64,000 nucleotides of DNA from Plecoglossus altivelis (lineage: Eukaryota > Chordata > Actinopteri > Osmeriformes > Plecoglossidae), in NCBI GenBank assembly GCA_036571765.1, contig BROE01000025.1, positions 386,605-450,604 on the forward strand. Reading direction: 5' to 3'. The stretch's first letter is position 1, and every line of letters begins with the position of its first letter. Both the position numbers and the translations under genes were made by a program. Below, one piece after another: positions 24,726 to 37,187 of this stretch. The notes under the pieces are model-generated. The model was not told the DNA's origin, ran no database searches, and saw only the letters and a list, made by a program, of their open reading frames with translations.

Positions 24726-27700
24726 AAGACGTCCAGACTCCCCTGTGCAGGTGTGCAGCATCGCCTGTAGAAGCCAGGTGTGGAGCCATGCCAGGGAGAG
24801 TCATCTAACATTACACACACTACACATCTACATATTGGATCTAATAGTGTCATAAGAATAATACATTTATGTAGCAGATGCTTGTATATCCTGACTAATG
24901 CACGGGGGAATTTGAACCTGGGTTTTCTTAAATCTAGATGTATTCAGATAAGGGAGTTGAAGTAGAATTTCCCTTACAGTATGATTGGCTTGTGCTTGCT
25001 AAGAGATGTACTGTGATGACAGGTTGTCCCGGTATGTATGGCGTCATGAAGAGCCCTGTGATTGTGAGTATTGATGCACAGATCTCAATATTGTGGTCAC
25101 CAGGAGGGGGGGGGGGGTGCTACTTTCCAAACCCTTTTTAGAAAGGAGGGGAAGTTGGTCTGATATCGTCGGTCCGCCAGTGGAAAGGGTTGTTTCTAAA
25201 TCAGAGGAGGAAATACGTCAGGGCCGAATAAGGAAGCAGGAGGTGAAACCGAGACCACAACACAACCGGAAGCCTCAGTGGAACTTGAACTAAAATACTT
25301 GCCGACGTTACTGAGCCCTGCAGTGGCAGCGCCGTGACAGGGAGATGGCGAGGGGCTGGTGGATTGTCTTGTATTTCGGTGACGTGTTGTTTTATCATTT
25401 TTCCACCGACCACTCCTCTCTCTCTCTCTCTCTTTCTCTCTGTCTCTGTGAGCCGGCGCGTCTGTGCCAGAGAGATGAGAGAGAAGTCTCCGTTTGGAGG
25501 ACAAACGTGTGTATCAGACGTCCCCCCCCTAAACACCTCACTTCAGAACGGTGAACCCATGTTGAACTTTAGGCGGTTGCGTAAGGGCTCACCTGGCAGG
25601 TCTGCAGAGGACGCTACAGATAAACTTCCTGACCTTTTGACTACGCCGTCCACTTCTCAGACTTCCACAGGCCTTTGTAGAGGACGAGTCAGAGTACCCC
25701 CCATAAGGAATATTGGTTTCTTACCAGTGCCTATCCTATGGGAAGAGTTTGTATCAATACCCCAGATGTCTGAAAAAGGCTGGATTTACATGAAGGCCTT
25801 TGATGTTTTGATGATCAATGATTGGTTGGTGGTTTCATTGACCCTGCTTGGTGTCTCATCAGTGAGCAAGGCTGTAGTAGGTAATGGAGGTTTTTGTTCC
25901 TTTGGTGGTTAAGCCAGCCTTGGTAAAGCCTCTAAGTGCCCTCTCCCTGAACTCCGCAAGATCATTGATCGATTGTCCTGCGTTCACTTTTGTTTGTCTC
26001 TCAGAATCAAGATGGGGTTCTCCACTTTACAGACGAGACAAACAAACCAGTGGCCAAGACGAACCAACAAAAGTAGTCAACTAATGCGAGAGTCTTGGCC
26101 TTCTCCGTCAAGGAGGCATCTCTCAATCGGCGAGTAGGATGTGAACCACGCCAGGTCGTACTGCAGGGACACAAAGCCAGCGACACCTCGTTCATGTTTC
26201 CAACTCGTGTCAGAACTGTTCAGCTCTATTAGATGGGTTCGTTTTTTTTTTCTTCTTCCCATAAGCGATGTTTAACTTTCTCAGTCTGTCAAACCTTTAA
26301 CTCGCCAAAACAGCTGGGTTGTGGTGCTCAGCTTGATTGTGTGCCAACAAATACGTTATTTGGATCTAATTATCAAGAGGGTTGAGATATTGTGATTAGG
26401 AACGGTGACAGCTGTAGTTTAAAATGAGTGAATATGTGCAATATATTGCATTAAAAAAACAAACCCCGGTTCTCTCATCCCCTGATAATACGCGAAAAAC
26501 ATTTAATAACGGCTTAATTTATTCAAACTAACATTAATTAAAAGGAATTTGTGTAATCAATTCAATTGCCTAACCGTACGAAGTGATCTAATATGCATAA
26601 TGACTTGAGTAAGATGGAGTTTCTGTTTTCTGCCTTTCAGTAAACTCAGGATTTTAGCCTAGTTAAATCCTTTCATTACAGAGGAGTGGAGAAAAAAAAT
26701 GGATTTAGTTTGACATTGTCAGTGCATGCCAGCATTAGACGCTCTCTTCCCAAACACTTGGTCGTCTGATGGGATCCATTTTGGATCTACCATTGCAGAC
26801 AAATGTCTTGTTTGGCTGTGGCTATAGCTTGAACAGTGCTTATACGTGGTCATCTGTTGTACAAGGATTGAGATTTGTGCGCAGGCTGAACTCTCCAGGA
26901 ACAGTGATGCGTCATTTCAGTCGTGATCTTTTCCCTGTGATTTGAATCCGAACCCTAGCCTTTTCTGTATTGCATGCATGTACACAGGTGTGTCTGTTTC
27001 CACAAGATTTTACCTGTCACGCCAAGCAAACCACAAATGTTATCAGAAACACTCTTTCAGGAGGGTTAGATATATAGGCCAGCCTTTTATAACTTTTGTT
27101 CCATGAGGATCTATTGATTACATTTCTCCCCACATTGAGATACACTAACAAAGAGGAACAGACATTTGAATGGGCCCTCACAAAACTAATTTGATTATAT
27201 AGCCTTAGTGTCTTTATATTTTCCGCAGTATTCAAATGAGATAGATACTCATCTAGGACAAGCATGTGCTTCTATGGAATCCCCATATGCAAACTAGCGT
27301 CAGAGTTCTGGCCAGCAGGGGCCTTTCGATTGGACGCCTCCTCCTTTGTGACAGCTCATGTAGCTGACAGTCGAGGAAATACAACAGGTATTCTGTTCCA
27401 GCTGGCTGAGTTTCCATCCTCCACCCCATACAAAGGCTTCCCCGGAGGAAAGTCACCACAGCGATCATGTCCAGTGTCCTCGCTCGAGTTTGGGGTCAAA
27501 GGGTATTCCCTGGCTGGGTTGCGTCCACACCCAGTGCAGCGGACGAGGCGTGAGGTGAGCTTCGCCGGGTTCCCCCCACCTGTCCTCCCCCCACCTGTCC
27601 TATCAGACAAGGGATCTACCTCACAGGTTACCCACTTGTATCACATTCAGCAAATGACACGTCCATTCGGAAGTAGTTCCAAAAGAACGCGGCCGGCCGA

Positions 27701-28430
27701 ACTGAACGTGTCGGCGGTGTTGGGAGGAGGTTGGGCCGAACCCCACAGGTGACAGCTTGTTTGGACCCCTGTCACCCAGAGGGGATCACCACCACACAGA
27801 GATGACACACAAGATTCCCTGAATGATAGGAAGCAGCCTGAACATCAAGCGTGATTCAGACTCCTCCTACACACTCTATTTTCAGTGTCGCTTCATTGAG
27901 GTAATATGCTATAGAAATGGTGTTATGACCCAGGATATTCCATTCATAATATTCAGAGTAAATTACCCTATAAATAAATACCACTTTCAGATTATTATTC
28001 TTGGAGTTCTGTTGTGTTCCTACAGTCTGTTTGTAAGTTGTTGTCTTTTTCCTGTAGCAATAATGACTTCAAGGCCTCAATTTGAGTAGGAATCCAAACC
28101 CAAAGATAAGCTCTGTATAAACCAGGCCGCTTTAGGACGCAGAGCGCGTGTTCAGGTAAGGTAACATTTGAAGGCGTGGGACTGTTTGGCTACACTTCAC
28201 ATCTTGGATCTGCATTGGACTCCAGCAAGTCACAGCAACGGTAAGACCCGAAAAAGAATGTTCAACTTTTAATGCATAATCTTGTAAAGCTGTCCTACGC
28301 TAGATCAGCTAGCCAGTGCTTGTCTGCAGGCTACAGTGTGTGCTACTAAGCTACCCTTTAGCGCGTAAGCTTTTCTCACCTTTGTGTCACCCCTCAAATG
28401 TGATATGATACCATTTATAAATTAGGTAAC
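24726..28430. other. PEBP4-EGR3 intergenic region
   Basis: Mostly unique sequence. It includes a (TC)n tract at 25417-25445, an SINE-like fragment at 24863-24922 and AT-rich DNA at 26230-27250. The first polyadenylation-like hexamer downstream of PEBP4 is ATTAAA near 26449. TATAAA at 28116-28121 is followed 34 bp later by a cag|gtaag donor-like site, a possible but unsupported distal promoter with a tiny leader exon. Confidence 0.6.
24863..24922 (+). mobile_element. Degraded teleost SINE-like fragment
   Basis: The order acatttatgtagcagatgc, then about 25 bp, then gcacgggggaatttgaacct resembles the dispersed fish motif with acattta-tttagcagatgct and a tRNA-like gaaccttgaacc box. It is a 60-bp diverged piece with no flanking duplication seen. 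The match is from memory of the general motif. Confidence 0.4.
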
Positions 28431-28456
28431 TGTCACTACATTAGTGACAGGTCCCA

Positions 28457-28591
28457 TGACGTTTCGTCTTTGCGGTTCCTTTAATGGCTGCGGGTTCCGA
28501 TCACTTTTCCACTTACCAGCTTGCTTAACCGGAACTTTGCAAACCAAATACAGAGCACCAAGGGGCGGTGCCGGATCAATGCCTTATTTGG
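28457..28591 (+). promoter_or_regulatory. Distal EGR3 CArG/ETS/CRE cluster
   Basis: Within 135 bp there is a CRE half site TGACGT (28457-28462), a perfect CArG box CCTTTAATGG (28478-28487), an ETS core ACCGGAAC (28528-28535), a GC box GGGGCGG (28562-28568) and an ETS core CCGGAT (28571-28576) five bases upstream of a second perfect CArG box CCTTATTTGG (28582-28591). ETS beside CArG is the arrangement of serum response elements bound by SRF plus ternary-complex factors. EGR genes are classic SRF targets. Function here is inferred. Confidence 0.6.
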
Positions 28592-29397
28592 AGCTTCCAC
28601 TACTGCGGCTTGTCGCCCTGCAAGCCAAGCCTCAGGGTTTACTGAGCGCTTGCAATATTTTCAAGCGATTAACTCTGACAATTACTGTCTTTATAGGCTT
28701 ATCCAATGGCTTTTGCCTGTGTTGAAAAGTAAGAGGTAGTGACCTACGGTATTCCGATAGACTGCATATTTCTATGTCACACCAATGTAAGCCACAACTT
28801 AAACGAGGTGACAAAATATAATAATATAATATATGCGACGAATAACCTACATGTCACTCAGCTGTTAACATGATCGGGCAAAACCATTTCTGAAAATAAA
28901 CAAATTGTGATCTATTTATCCACATTGCGCATATTTAAATCGCAGAGCATTCGTAAGTCGACACAATTCTGTATTAGTTTGAATTACATCGTTTTTAGTT
29001 TGGCTAAATTTGACTCGTATTCTGTAAATGTAGGCACACAATGGAGTTGCTATGTCCGCGCGTAAACGGACGCTTGATCCGAACAGGGTCCTCAAGTTTC
29101 CATATCAGTGAAGACTTGTCATGGTTTGGAGACTATAATAATCTAAATTCAAAGGATTGTTACGCACATTTTCCATAGTCACAAACTAAAGAAGTTAAAA
29201 CGAGAACAATAAAAGTTTACGTGTCGACTGCATTGCAATGATATGTAAGATGGCACATACAATCTTTGCTATTTAATCGATTCAGCCAGTTTAGGAGACC
29301 GGTACGATAGTATACAGCTTTTTTAGTCCTGAAGTAGGCTTCGCTCGATTGCATCGGTCGCTACAGCCTCTAATGTTCCACTATGAAGTTCCATTGC

Positions 29398-29477
29398 TGA
29401 CGTGTTGCGGACGGCTAGGCTTTGTGTATCCATAAATGGTCATCTACGTCACATCAATGTTCCATCCCCCTATTTAA
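29398..29477 (+). promoter_or_regulatory. egr3: EGR3 core promoter: CRE-like, CArG, TATA-like
   Basis: TGACGTG (29398-29404), CArG CCATAAATGG (29430-29439), TACGTCA (29445-29451) and TATTTAA (29471-29477) lie in order about 340-420 bp upstream of the start codon. This predicts a transcription start near 29500 and a 5' UTR of about 310 nt. The SRE plus CRE arrangement fits immediate-early induction by growth factors, Ca2+ and cAMP. Confidence 0.6.
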
Positions 29478-29816
29478 TACCAGAAAGCGCTTGGAGTTCC
29501 CTATCCGAGCAATACAGCGAGAAGCGCTTCACTTGTGCAACCAACACCACCGTTCCATTGATTCACAGACTTCAAATTCCCCACAAGCAAACAAACAGTT
29601 ATCACTGTGATTAGATTTATAACAAAGCCTGTGATCACAGGCTTGTCTCAACGGAGAGATACCAGCGCTGTCGCTGACTGGAACTTGGGATACAACATCA
29701 TAGGATATTTTTCTCCGCTAAACCTTAGACCGTCTGCCGTGTTTTCAGTTTGAGAGTACTGGCGTATCTGTTTGGATACGTGCACGTTGCCATTTATGTC
29801 AGACTGAGTAACTGCT

Positions 29817-29970
29817 ATGACAGGGAAACTAGCGGACAAGCTCCCTCTTACCATGAGCAGTTTAATAAACACGATTCCTGACAGTCTGTACTCTGAAGAG
29901 GACATTCCGACGTCTATGAACATTTTCACCAATACGGATTCTATTAATCATTACTCACAAATGAATACAG
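29817..29970 (+). CDS. egr3: EGR3 coding exon 1
   Basis: The exon encodes MTGKLADKLPLTMSSLINTI, then PDSLYSEEDIPTSMNIFTNT and DSINHYSQMNT, and ends with the first base of a split codon at a consensus gtaaga donor. MTGKLA-KLP-TMSSL is the characteristic EGR3 N terminus and distinguishes it from EGR1, EGR2 and EGR4. The start is the only ATG giving this N terminus. 51 full codons plus one base match the phase of the second exon. Confidence 0.95.
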
Positions 29971-32900
29971 GTAAGAACACACTACTTTTTATGTGTTGTG
30001 CGGTATGTTGTGCTGACCCGCTCAATCTATGCTGACTTAAAACGCGCGTCTCAGTTGGAAAACGCGCAGGCAAGGCAACAGTTGTCTGGCTTGGAGAGCG
30101 CGTCGCGTCGCCTCATGGGCACCTGTTTGCGCTGAACGCTGTGACACACAAAAGAACCATAGATTGTAAATAGCCGATAGGCCGACTCTTTGGAGAAAAA
30201 AACATGATCGAAAACGTATTGATTACTTGTCAATGGACTATACCGACCGTCCCCCTAGTGTGTTTATCCACAAAGCTAATGCCCCATGTGTATGTTTGTC
30301 CTAGCTGACCAAATGTGTCAAGATTAGCTTTACGTTCAGTCAGATACAACTTCATAAACAGATGTTAAACCCTTACTTAAATTGCTGTGCAGTACTCATA
30401 ATTAAGTTAAATTAATGAAGGCGAGTCCAAATATTGCAAGGTTAGCCTAGTTAAAAGAGACGGTTGCCATGAATCCCTCCGTATAATCTATTGATAATGA
30501 TACAGGCAATATGATAACAAGCGATCATTAAGTAAAATATCCCAAGTATCGGTCTTAGACTACTGTTATTCTACAAAATAATATTTTTACGTTTGGATTG
30601 TTGAAAATTAAACTGAAAGGATAACTGCGTCAATATCCTCTTCATTACGATACACGAGCCGTCTTTACTGTGACCAAATGGCTTTTAATTTCGCAGTGAA
30701 AAGACTGTCATTTTTTTGTTGTATTTAATGATAGTTCAGAGACTGTCTTTTGGGATAAGGGGATGTTCAGTGTTTGCTTGACCGCCCCCCTAATAGTGGG
30801 CGTTCGGCGCTGCATTTCAAACTTCTCAGTCTTGCTTGGCTCACACCACGCGTATCCAGTGTAGGCTGTGCAATTTGCTGGGTTAGTCAGGCCGCCTGCA
30901 AACTCTCCTGATCACAGCATATTTTATTCATTTGGAAGTTTGATCGTGTAACAGTTTCCACAACATGGTTAATACAAAGCTGTTAACAAAACTACACATT
31001 GAACATTTTGCTTTGATGGCATGAATTTACAATACTATCTAAACTAGGTCCTTGAGCTTGACACTTTGAATGTTAAGGCCAAATTGCCAAGGCCGCGGTG
31101 GGCGTATAAGTCTTAAATGTAGGCCGAATGCAGAATAACTGTAACATAAGGCCCCGTTCAATCCATCACCACATCGAACTCATTACGACCTGTTGTAATT
31201 ATTAATAAGACAATTATTTTTTTCAGTCAGTTATGTTTTATCTATACTATTTAAAGAATCAACAAATCAGTGGATTGATTAAAGATTCTATAAAAAATAC
31301 TAATTGATATCAAAATACCTAGTGGCCAAATTATTACTGGAGGAAAATAATGTATTGATTATTATTATTTCACAAATTAAATTATTCTTCCAACACATCT
31401 AATACTGAACAATTTAATACGAAAAAGGGTCATCAGTAATGTAAAAATGCGTTGGCTGCGATCAATAGGTTACCTTTAACGAATTCCAAATTTGCCCTCC
31501 GTAAATACCTATGCCTACATACACATGACCTCCCCGTTAGTTATTCAATAATATTTAAAAAAAACATGGTTTCATTGCAGCATCAATATACCTGTATACT
31601 TAATTTTAATATGTGTTCCTCCACAAGTGCAACGCTGTTTGACAATGCGTTAACATGACCTGTGGTCACCTTCTAACGCTCACAGGGGTACTGTGCTATA
31701 AGAAGAGATACTCTGATATTTCAACATTTTGATAAATATATGTGAAACTCCAAAACAACAACAAAAGTAAATATCTTATATCGTGTTCTTTTGCCAGTTG
31801 AACCTACTGACTGCCTTGTCTGCTCAGATCCTTTCCCAAATGCTTTTAGTGACACTGGAATGTATAACAATTCAAACTATTAGTCTGGAATTCCCTACAT
31901 CCCATGTTAAATGTGGGCGACATTATAAGTAGCTGTAATAACAAATCTCACAAACAAAACAGATACACGTAAATATCTAGACAGAGCTTCAGTCCCCATC
32001 TTGCATCTGAATACAGCAAGACAGTCATATTCTGAAGCAACACCTCAATTCTCATGGACGTGTTACTGCAAAAACATAATCCGCATTTTAAATATCAGCT
32101 TGAAGTGTTCCAGTGTTCTTTTCCCCATGTCCACAACGGTTAAAACAAATGCTAAAAAGAGCCAAGGTTTGGTGTGAACCTCATGTGTTAAATAGTTGTG
32201 CACAATATATGTAATTTTGGTTTTGTTTGTATCATCCTAAATCGCCCTTAGCCAAATTCTGGTAAACAGACAGTAATTATTGTGAGCGAATACATAAGCA
32301 GCCCTGTGTATAATTTCTTGCTGTACGAAAGATCGTCCGTTTTTATCTCTGTTGATGAATGTTTTCTGTTCATATCAGCTGAACAGATCTGATTGAAAGG
32401 TATGCCCTCCATTTTAGAATGCTGTCAGATATGAAAAAGGCACATAAAGGAGAGAGAAAGGGTAATAAGATTAGAAGTAACCCTCACTGTCTCCACATGT
32501 GCAATATTAGCCAACTCCCTTTGATAAGACAAGTTATAGGATCAAGGGCGCTTTGTGGATTGGATTGTGTCTTTGCTTTTTTGAACGCTTCTTAGAATGT
32601 GTCTTTAAGGGAGTCAGCAATGGCGTGTGGCTCAGACCCAGCAGTATAGAAATCAGATCTTGCCATTCAGTGTGGCTGTTCTCCTGTGGGACAGTGGATC
32701 AAAGGGGGTGTTTAGGTCTTGATTTATGAGAGCCTGTGGGATTTGAGAGAGAGAGAGAGAGCACACTCAGAGGCACCAGTCAGTCGACAAACTCACAGGT
32801 CTGACAGCCCTCACAAATTCTTCATGCACTGAGTTGGACTACTTTTATTTTCTGATCACTTGTTGACAGACTGTTTGCAGATAGACGCAGGAAATCTTCA

Positions 32901-33143
32901 TTTGGGAAGCAAAGAGGATTGTCATTTTTATCAAGCATGTTCATTTCTTCTTGTTAGTAGAAGTAGCTTCAAGACCTCTCGACCTTTTGGACAGGTTTTA
33001 CTTCATTTTTTGGATCATATCAGTTTAGTTCAAGTTTCATTTTATAAGTGAAGTTATTGAGTTGTTTTTCTTGGTGTGTTTTTTGTGTTCATGTTTGGAC
33101 TATTGATTGACTGACACTGTCTGCTTGTTCCTTGTTTATTCAG
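29971..33143 (+). other. egr3: EGR3 intron
   Basis: A 3.17 kb, AT-rich, almost entirely unique-sequence intron, in contrast to the repeat-laden introns of its neighbours. The acceptor is ttgtttattcag. It has two GTGGGCGT motifs resembling the core of the EGR site (30796-30803 and 31098-31105) and a short (GA)n at 32747-32761. Confidence 0.85.
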
Positions 33144-34249
33144 ATAATATCATGGACTTGGGGATGGGAAGTGAGAAGGGCACAGCAGAGATCCAGTATG
33201 GCTCCAGTTTCCAGTCCAACCGCAGCGGACAGACGGTGACTTATCTGGGGAAGTTTGCTTTCGACACGCCTCCGTCCGGTGGGATCGGAGGCTCGGGCTG
33301 GTGCTCGGACAACAACATCATCAGCTTAGTGAGCGCTGGGATCCTGGGGGTATCTCCGTCACCCGGCACCATCACCACCCAGACATCGTCCTCCGGAGCC
33401 AGCATGGGCGGCCAGTCGTCAGACATGGAGCAGGTGTACGGTCCGCCTTTGCCCGCCTATTCAACCTGCGGCGATCTTTACCAGGACCAGGTGTCCTTCC
33501 ACCACAGCCCAGCCACCAGCACCACCCTCCCCTACCCTGCCAACGACTACCACTCCACTTCCAAGCCCTCCATGGATGGCAGTCTGTTCTCCATGATTCC
33601 AGACTACAACCTCTTCCACCATCAAGGGGAGGTGGGGGTGATGGAGCACAAGCCTTTCCAGTCCATGGACCCTATCCGGGTCAACCCCCCTCCCATCACC
33701 CCTCTGGAGACTATTCGAGCCTTCAAAGACAAGCAGCAGATCCACCCAGGGTTCATCGGAGGTCAGCAGCATACACCTCAGCACCACCCTCCGCCTCAGA
33801 CTCTGACCCTCAAGCCCATCCGGCCGCGGAAGTACCCCAACCGCCCCAGTAAAACCCCGGTGCACGAGCGGCCACACGCCTGCCCGGCCGAGAACTGCGA
33901 CCGGCGGTTCTCCCGTTCGGACGAGCTCACGCGCCACCTGCGCATCCACACGGGGCACAAACCCTTCCAGTGTCGAATATGCATGCGCTCCTTCAGCCGG
34001 AGCGACCACCTGACCACCCACATCCGCACGCACACGGGCGAGAAGCCCTTCTCCTGTGAGTTCTGTGGACGCAAGTTTGCGAGGAGCGACGAGCGAAAGA
34101 GACACGCCAAGGTTCACCTCAAACAGAAGGACAAGAAGCCCGCCGACAAGGGCAGTGGGGCAGCCGGCAGTCACACCTCTCCTCCTAACTCCTGTGGCAG
34201 CGCAGCGGCAGCCAGCGGCAATATCATGACCGTCACTACCTGTGCGTAG
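33144..34249 (+). CDS. egr3: EGR3 coding exon 2 (activation, NAB-binding, three C2H2 fingers)
   Basis: The exon supplies residues 52-419. It begins with the split Asp codon (DNIMDLG), and the conserved TVTYLGKFAF lies at 82-91. PIRVNPPPITPLETIRAF at about 228-245 corresponds to the R1 segment that binds NAB corepressors; Ile242 aligns with EGR2 Ile268, the residue affected in a known neuropathy allele. Three C2H2 zinc fingers occupy about 298-320, 328-348 and 356-376 with canonical helix sequences RSDELTR, RSDHLTT and RSDERKR, predicting GCG-TGG-GCG recognition. The protein ends VTTCA, as in mammalian EGR3. Extra length relative to human comes from Gly/Ser-rich (PPSGGIGGSG), His/Gln-rich and Ala-rich insertions. 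The ATG at 33107 lies in the intron. Minus-strand ORFs over 33461-34174 are shadows. Confidence 0.97.
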
Positions 34250-36467
34250 AATGGACTCTCACCCCAGAAGAAGAGACTGAGAAGGAGAGGGAACTCATCC
34301 AATGTGACGACTAGGTGACTCGGCTACTTTTCTTTCATACTCCTCCTTTTCTCATTTTATTTCATTTACAGGTAATATTTCATCCCTCTATTTTGAGATA
34401 ACCTTTGTTTTCAAAGAAGAGAGAGACAGGATATATTTTTTTCTTCTCTCTCTCTCTTTCATATTCGAGCGACAGTTGTGGTTCTGTCTCGTTGTCAAGA
34501 CAGAATCACCAAGCAAAGAGCATCAGGGCACATTTGGTCCAAGAGGACATGGCATATCTGAGTGTCTGAAGTTGTATCATGTTGTATGTTTTAGGTGAAA
34601 TTCACTAAGAATCCCGGACAGGTAAAGATACTATAATTTATCTAATTGGGTTTCAAGTAGACTGAAAACAATGGAGCTTAACAGAGTTTGAGATATATCA
34701 GATATATCTAGGATGGATGCATTGATTTCATTGCGTTGTTTTAAAGTGCAATCAATTGTATTTGTGTACTGTTATTGATACCTTATGAGCTGCACTTGCA
34801 AATACCTGTCTTTTTGTTGAAAAGTATTTTTTATATTTTATTGTTATTGTTTTTCCACAAAAGAATGTGCCAAATGTGTTGTGATAATACTACAAACATT
34901 GTTCTCATCATTGTGCCTGAGATTAACCAAATTTAGGAAAGACTTTAAATATGTTTCAGGCAGCGACAGACTTGGAGGCCAAATATACCACCTTATTTCT
35001 GACTATGCTTTTGCAATTGTGAGCTTCTATTTGAGAGAGCTACATTAAGTGGGTCATAGGTCTGTTTGCAAATGGACACGCATTACTAACCCCAACGCTG
35101 GCACCTTACCCATACACATACGAGCTCCAGGCAGCAGTGTTGTTGAGATCTCACAGGGTCTTTAACACAGACTTGACTCCCGTTTTCTCTCAATATCTGA
35201 GCATGTACGGTTGTGGATCATAGCTGGCTGGATTGGCAGGTTAGATGGTGAGAGATCAGTCCAACATTACATTTTGAAAGTAAAAACTTGGGTCTGGAAA
35301 ATTCTTTGTTTTATTTTTTATTATTTTTTATTATTGCATACCCATATACATGCCATTGTCCGTTTTTTTTGGTGTATTTTTCTACCTTTCCAAAATTCTT
35401 TGTAGTTGTGTATGAAGATGCAGTCAGCTGTGTGAACATGTAGAGCAGACAAACGATATGAAAATTGAAGTGAGGGCCAAAACAACTGAGACATACTAAT
35501 ATATGCCTCTGTGCTACAATGAATTATCCGTGCTTGGCTAGAACCAGCCAGATGTTAGTTTTTAGACTCATTAAGTTAAAATGCAATTGTTTAGCGTATT
35601 ATAGTTCCAGTCAGATAAGTGAGCGCAATCTGTACCTAAAATATATAGTCATGTTTACAACTTCTACTATTCTGAGATATTCTCAATTGAGAACTAAGGG
35701 AATTATTATTTTTGTACAGTAGTATATTGTATACAGGTAGCTAAGACTTACACTTTTTTACTCTGAATGTCAATGGCACCATACTCAGTATTAAATTGTG
35801 CATGTGTGTGTACACAGTATGTAAATACAAATGTATACATACACCACATTTCAATCGACTGAATGCTTGTGCGAAAGGTTTTTTCATGCTTATTTGTGAT
35901 GTAGGCCTAGATAGGAGGCAGAATATTAGGATCATAATTCATAGCCAAAGTTGATAGAACACTAAAACAGTGCCAAATATATATTTTTTCTTCTTCATAC
36001 AAACCATAACTTATTTTATTTGTCAGTGATAAGAGTAATACTTAAACTTCACACTTTTTTCTCAAACAACATTGGTTACATCTTCACAGGTAAAGTTAAA
36101 TGTACACACAAATCTTTCTCCGACTGTAAAGCCATCACAAGTTCATAAAATCTTCATTCATTCTGGAAAAAAACCCAAAACCAAATGTTCCATGAGAATA
36201 GAAAATATGGCACGTAATTTGGCAATTAATTAAAATAGTCCAAAAATAAACCTTGGTTGTGCAAAAATATGTGTTAAATATGATTTGTGGCACATCTTTG
36301 ATAACACTGTAGGGTAACTGTGAATGTATTCTAAGTCCAGGTGTTCCCAAATGATATGTTCTAGTTTATTCTTAAATAAATGATTATGAATGGCTGTCCA
36401 TTCAAGGGATGGGAATCAAAACCCTTATCCGTTTCTCTACACTCATCTGTTGAGTTTCCTTTTGTTG

Positions 36468-37187
36468 TCAGTGCTCTGGATCAGCTGAAGTCAGGGGAAA
36501 GTCTGTAGAACAGGTGTGAAGAGGAGGTGTTTCCCTCCTCTTGTCCGTGACTTCCATCCCCCCACACAGCTCTATGCATCGCTGTTCACAGGTTGATGTG
36601 GCTTGCACGTGACGGTACTGACTACGCCACTTATCGCAGGACTCACATGGGAGGAAATTGTTGGCGTTTGCGTTCCTGACAGACAGGGTTACCTTGAGGA
36701 TAAACTGCAAACCCCCAGACAAGTATTTGTTAGAGGACTTCCTCTGAGAAACAGTGCTTCCACGTTTGTTTTGTCTTGTGCAAACCGGCTTTCTGGAAAG
36801 TGTCCATTTTTTTTTGCCCCAATTAATTTGGTCTGAGGTTTTTTCCTCCAGATGAGAAGGTCTGTCTGGCGTAGGCCAAGCATACAGTATCAACTTCATG
36901 TTTACACGTTTATTTGGGATTTTGAAGCACATGAAGTCACTCAAACTGCAGTGGTTGTGAATAAAAAGTACTTTCAGCAGCTTGCTGACACAAGGGAATT
37001 GCTCTATGGGATCTAGACAGCTGTAACAAAGAGTTAAAGAAAAAATCTTTTTTTTTTTTGTTCTTGCAGAAAACCTCACATCAAAGTAGGAAGGTGTATG
37101 TCGAAGACGAGTAAATGACAAACGCCCATCTGTCACTGAAAGCAGGGATGAAAACAAGCAATGCAATCTCAATATCTCAATCACCAT
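36468..37187 (-). other. Long non-repetitive antisense ORF, unrecognised
   Basis: A 239-codon ORF lies antisense to the predicted EGR3 3' UTR. It is not low-complexity, has several Cys residues toward the C terminus (CESCDKW, CEQRCIELC) and resembles no family I know. No promoter, splice or polyadenylation evidence is seen on the minus strand. It may be chance. Confidence 0.15.

Noticed and set aside
33107..33143. ATG at 33107 as an EGR3 start
   Set aside because: It lies upstream of the ttgtttattcag acceptor in the intron. Exon 1 supplies the conserved EGR3 N terminus in correct phase. An alternative short isoform from the ATG at 33152 is possible but unsupported.
33461..34174. 237-codon minus-strand ORF
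   Set aside because: Antisense shadow of EGR3 exon 2, kept open by its GC-rich codon use.
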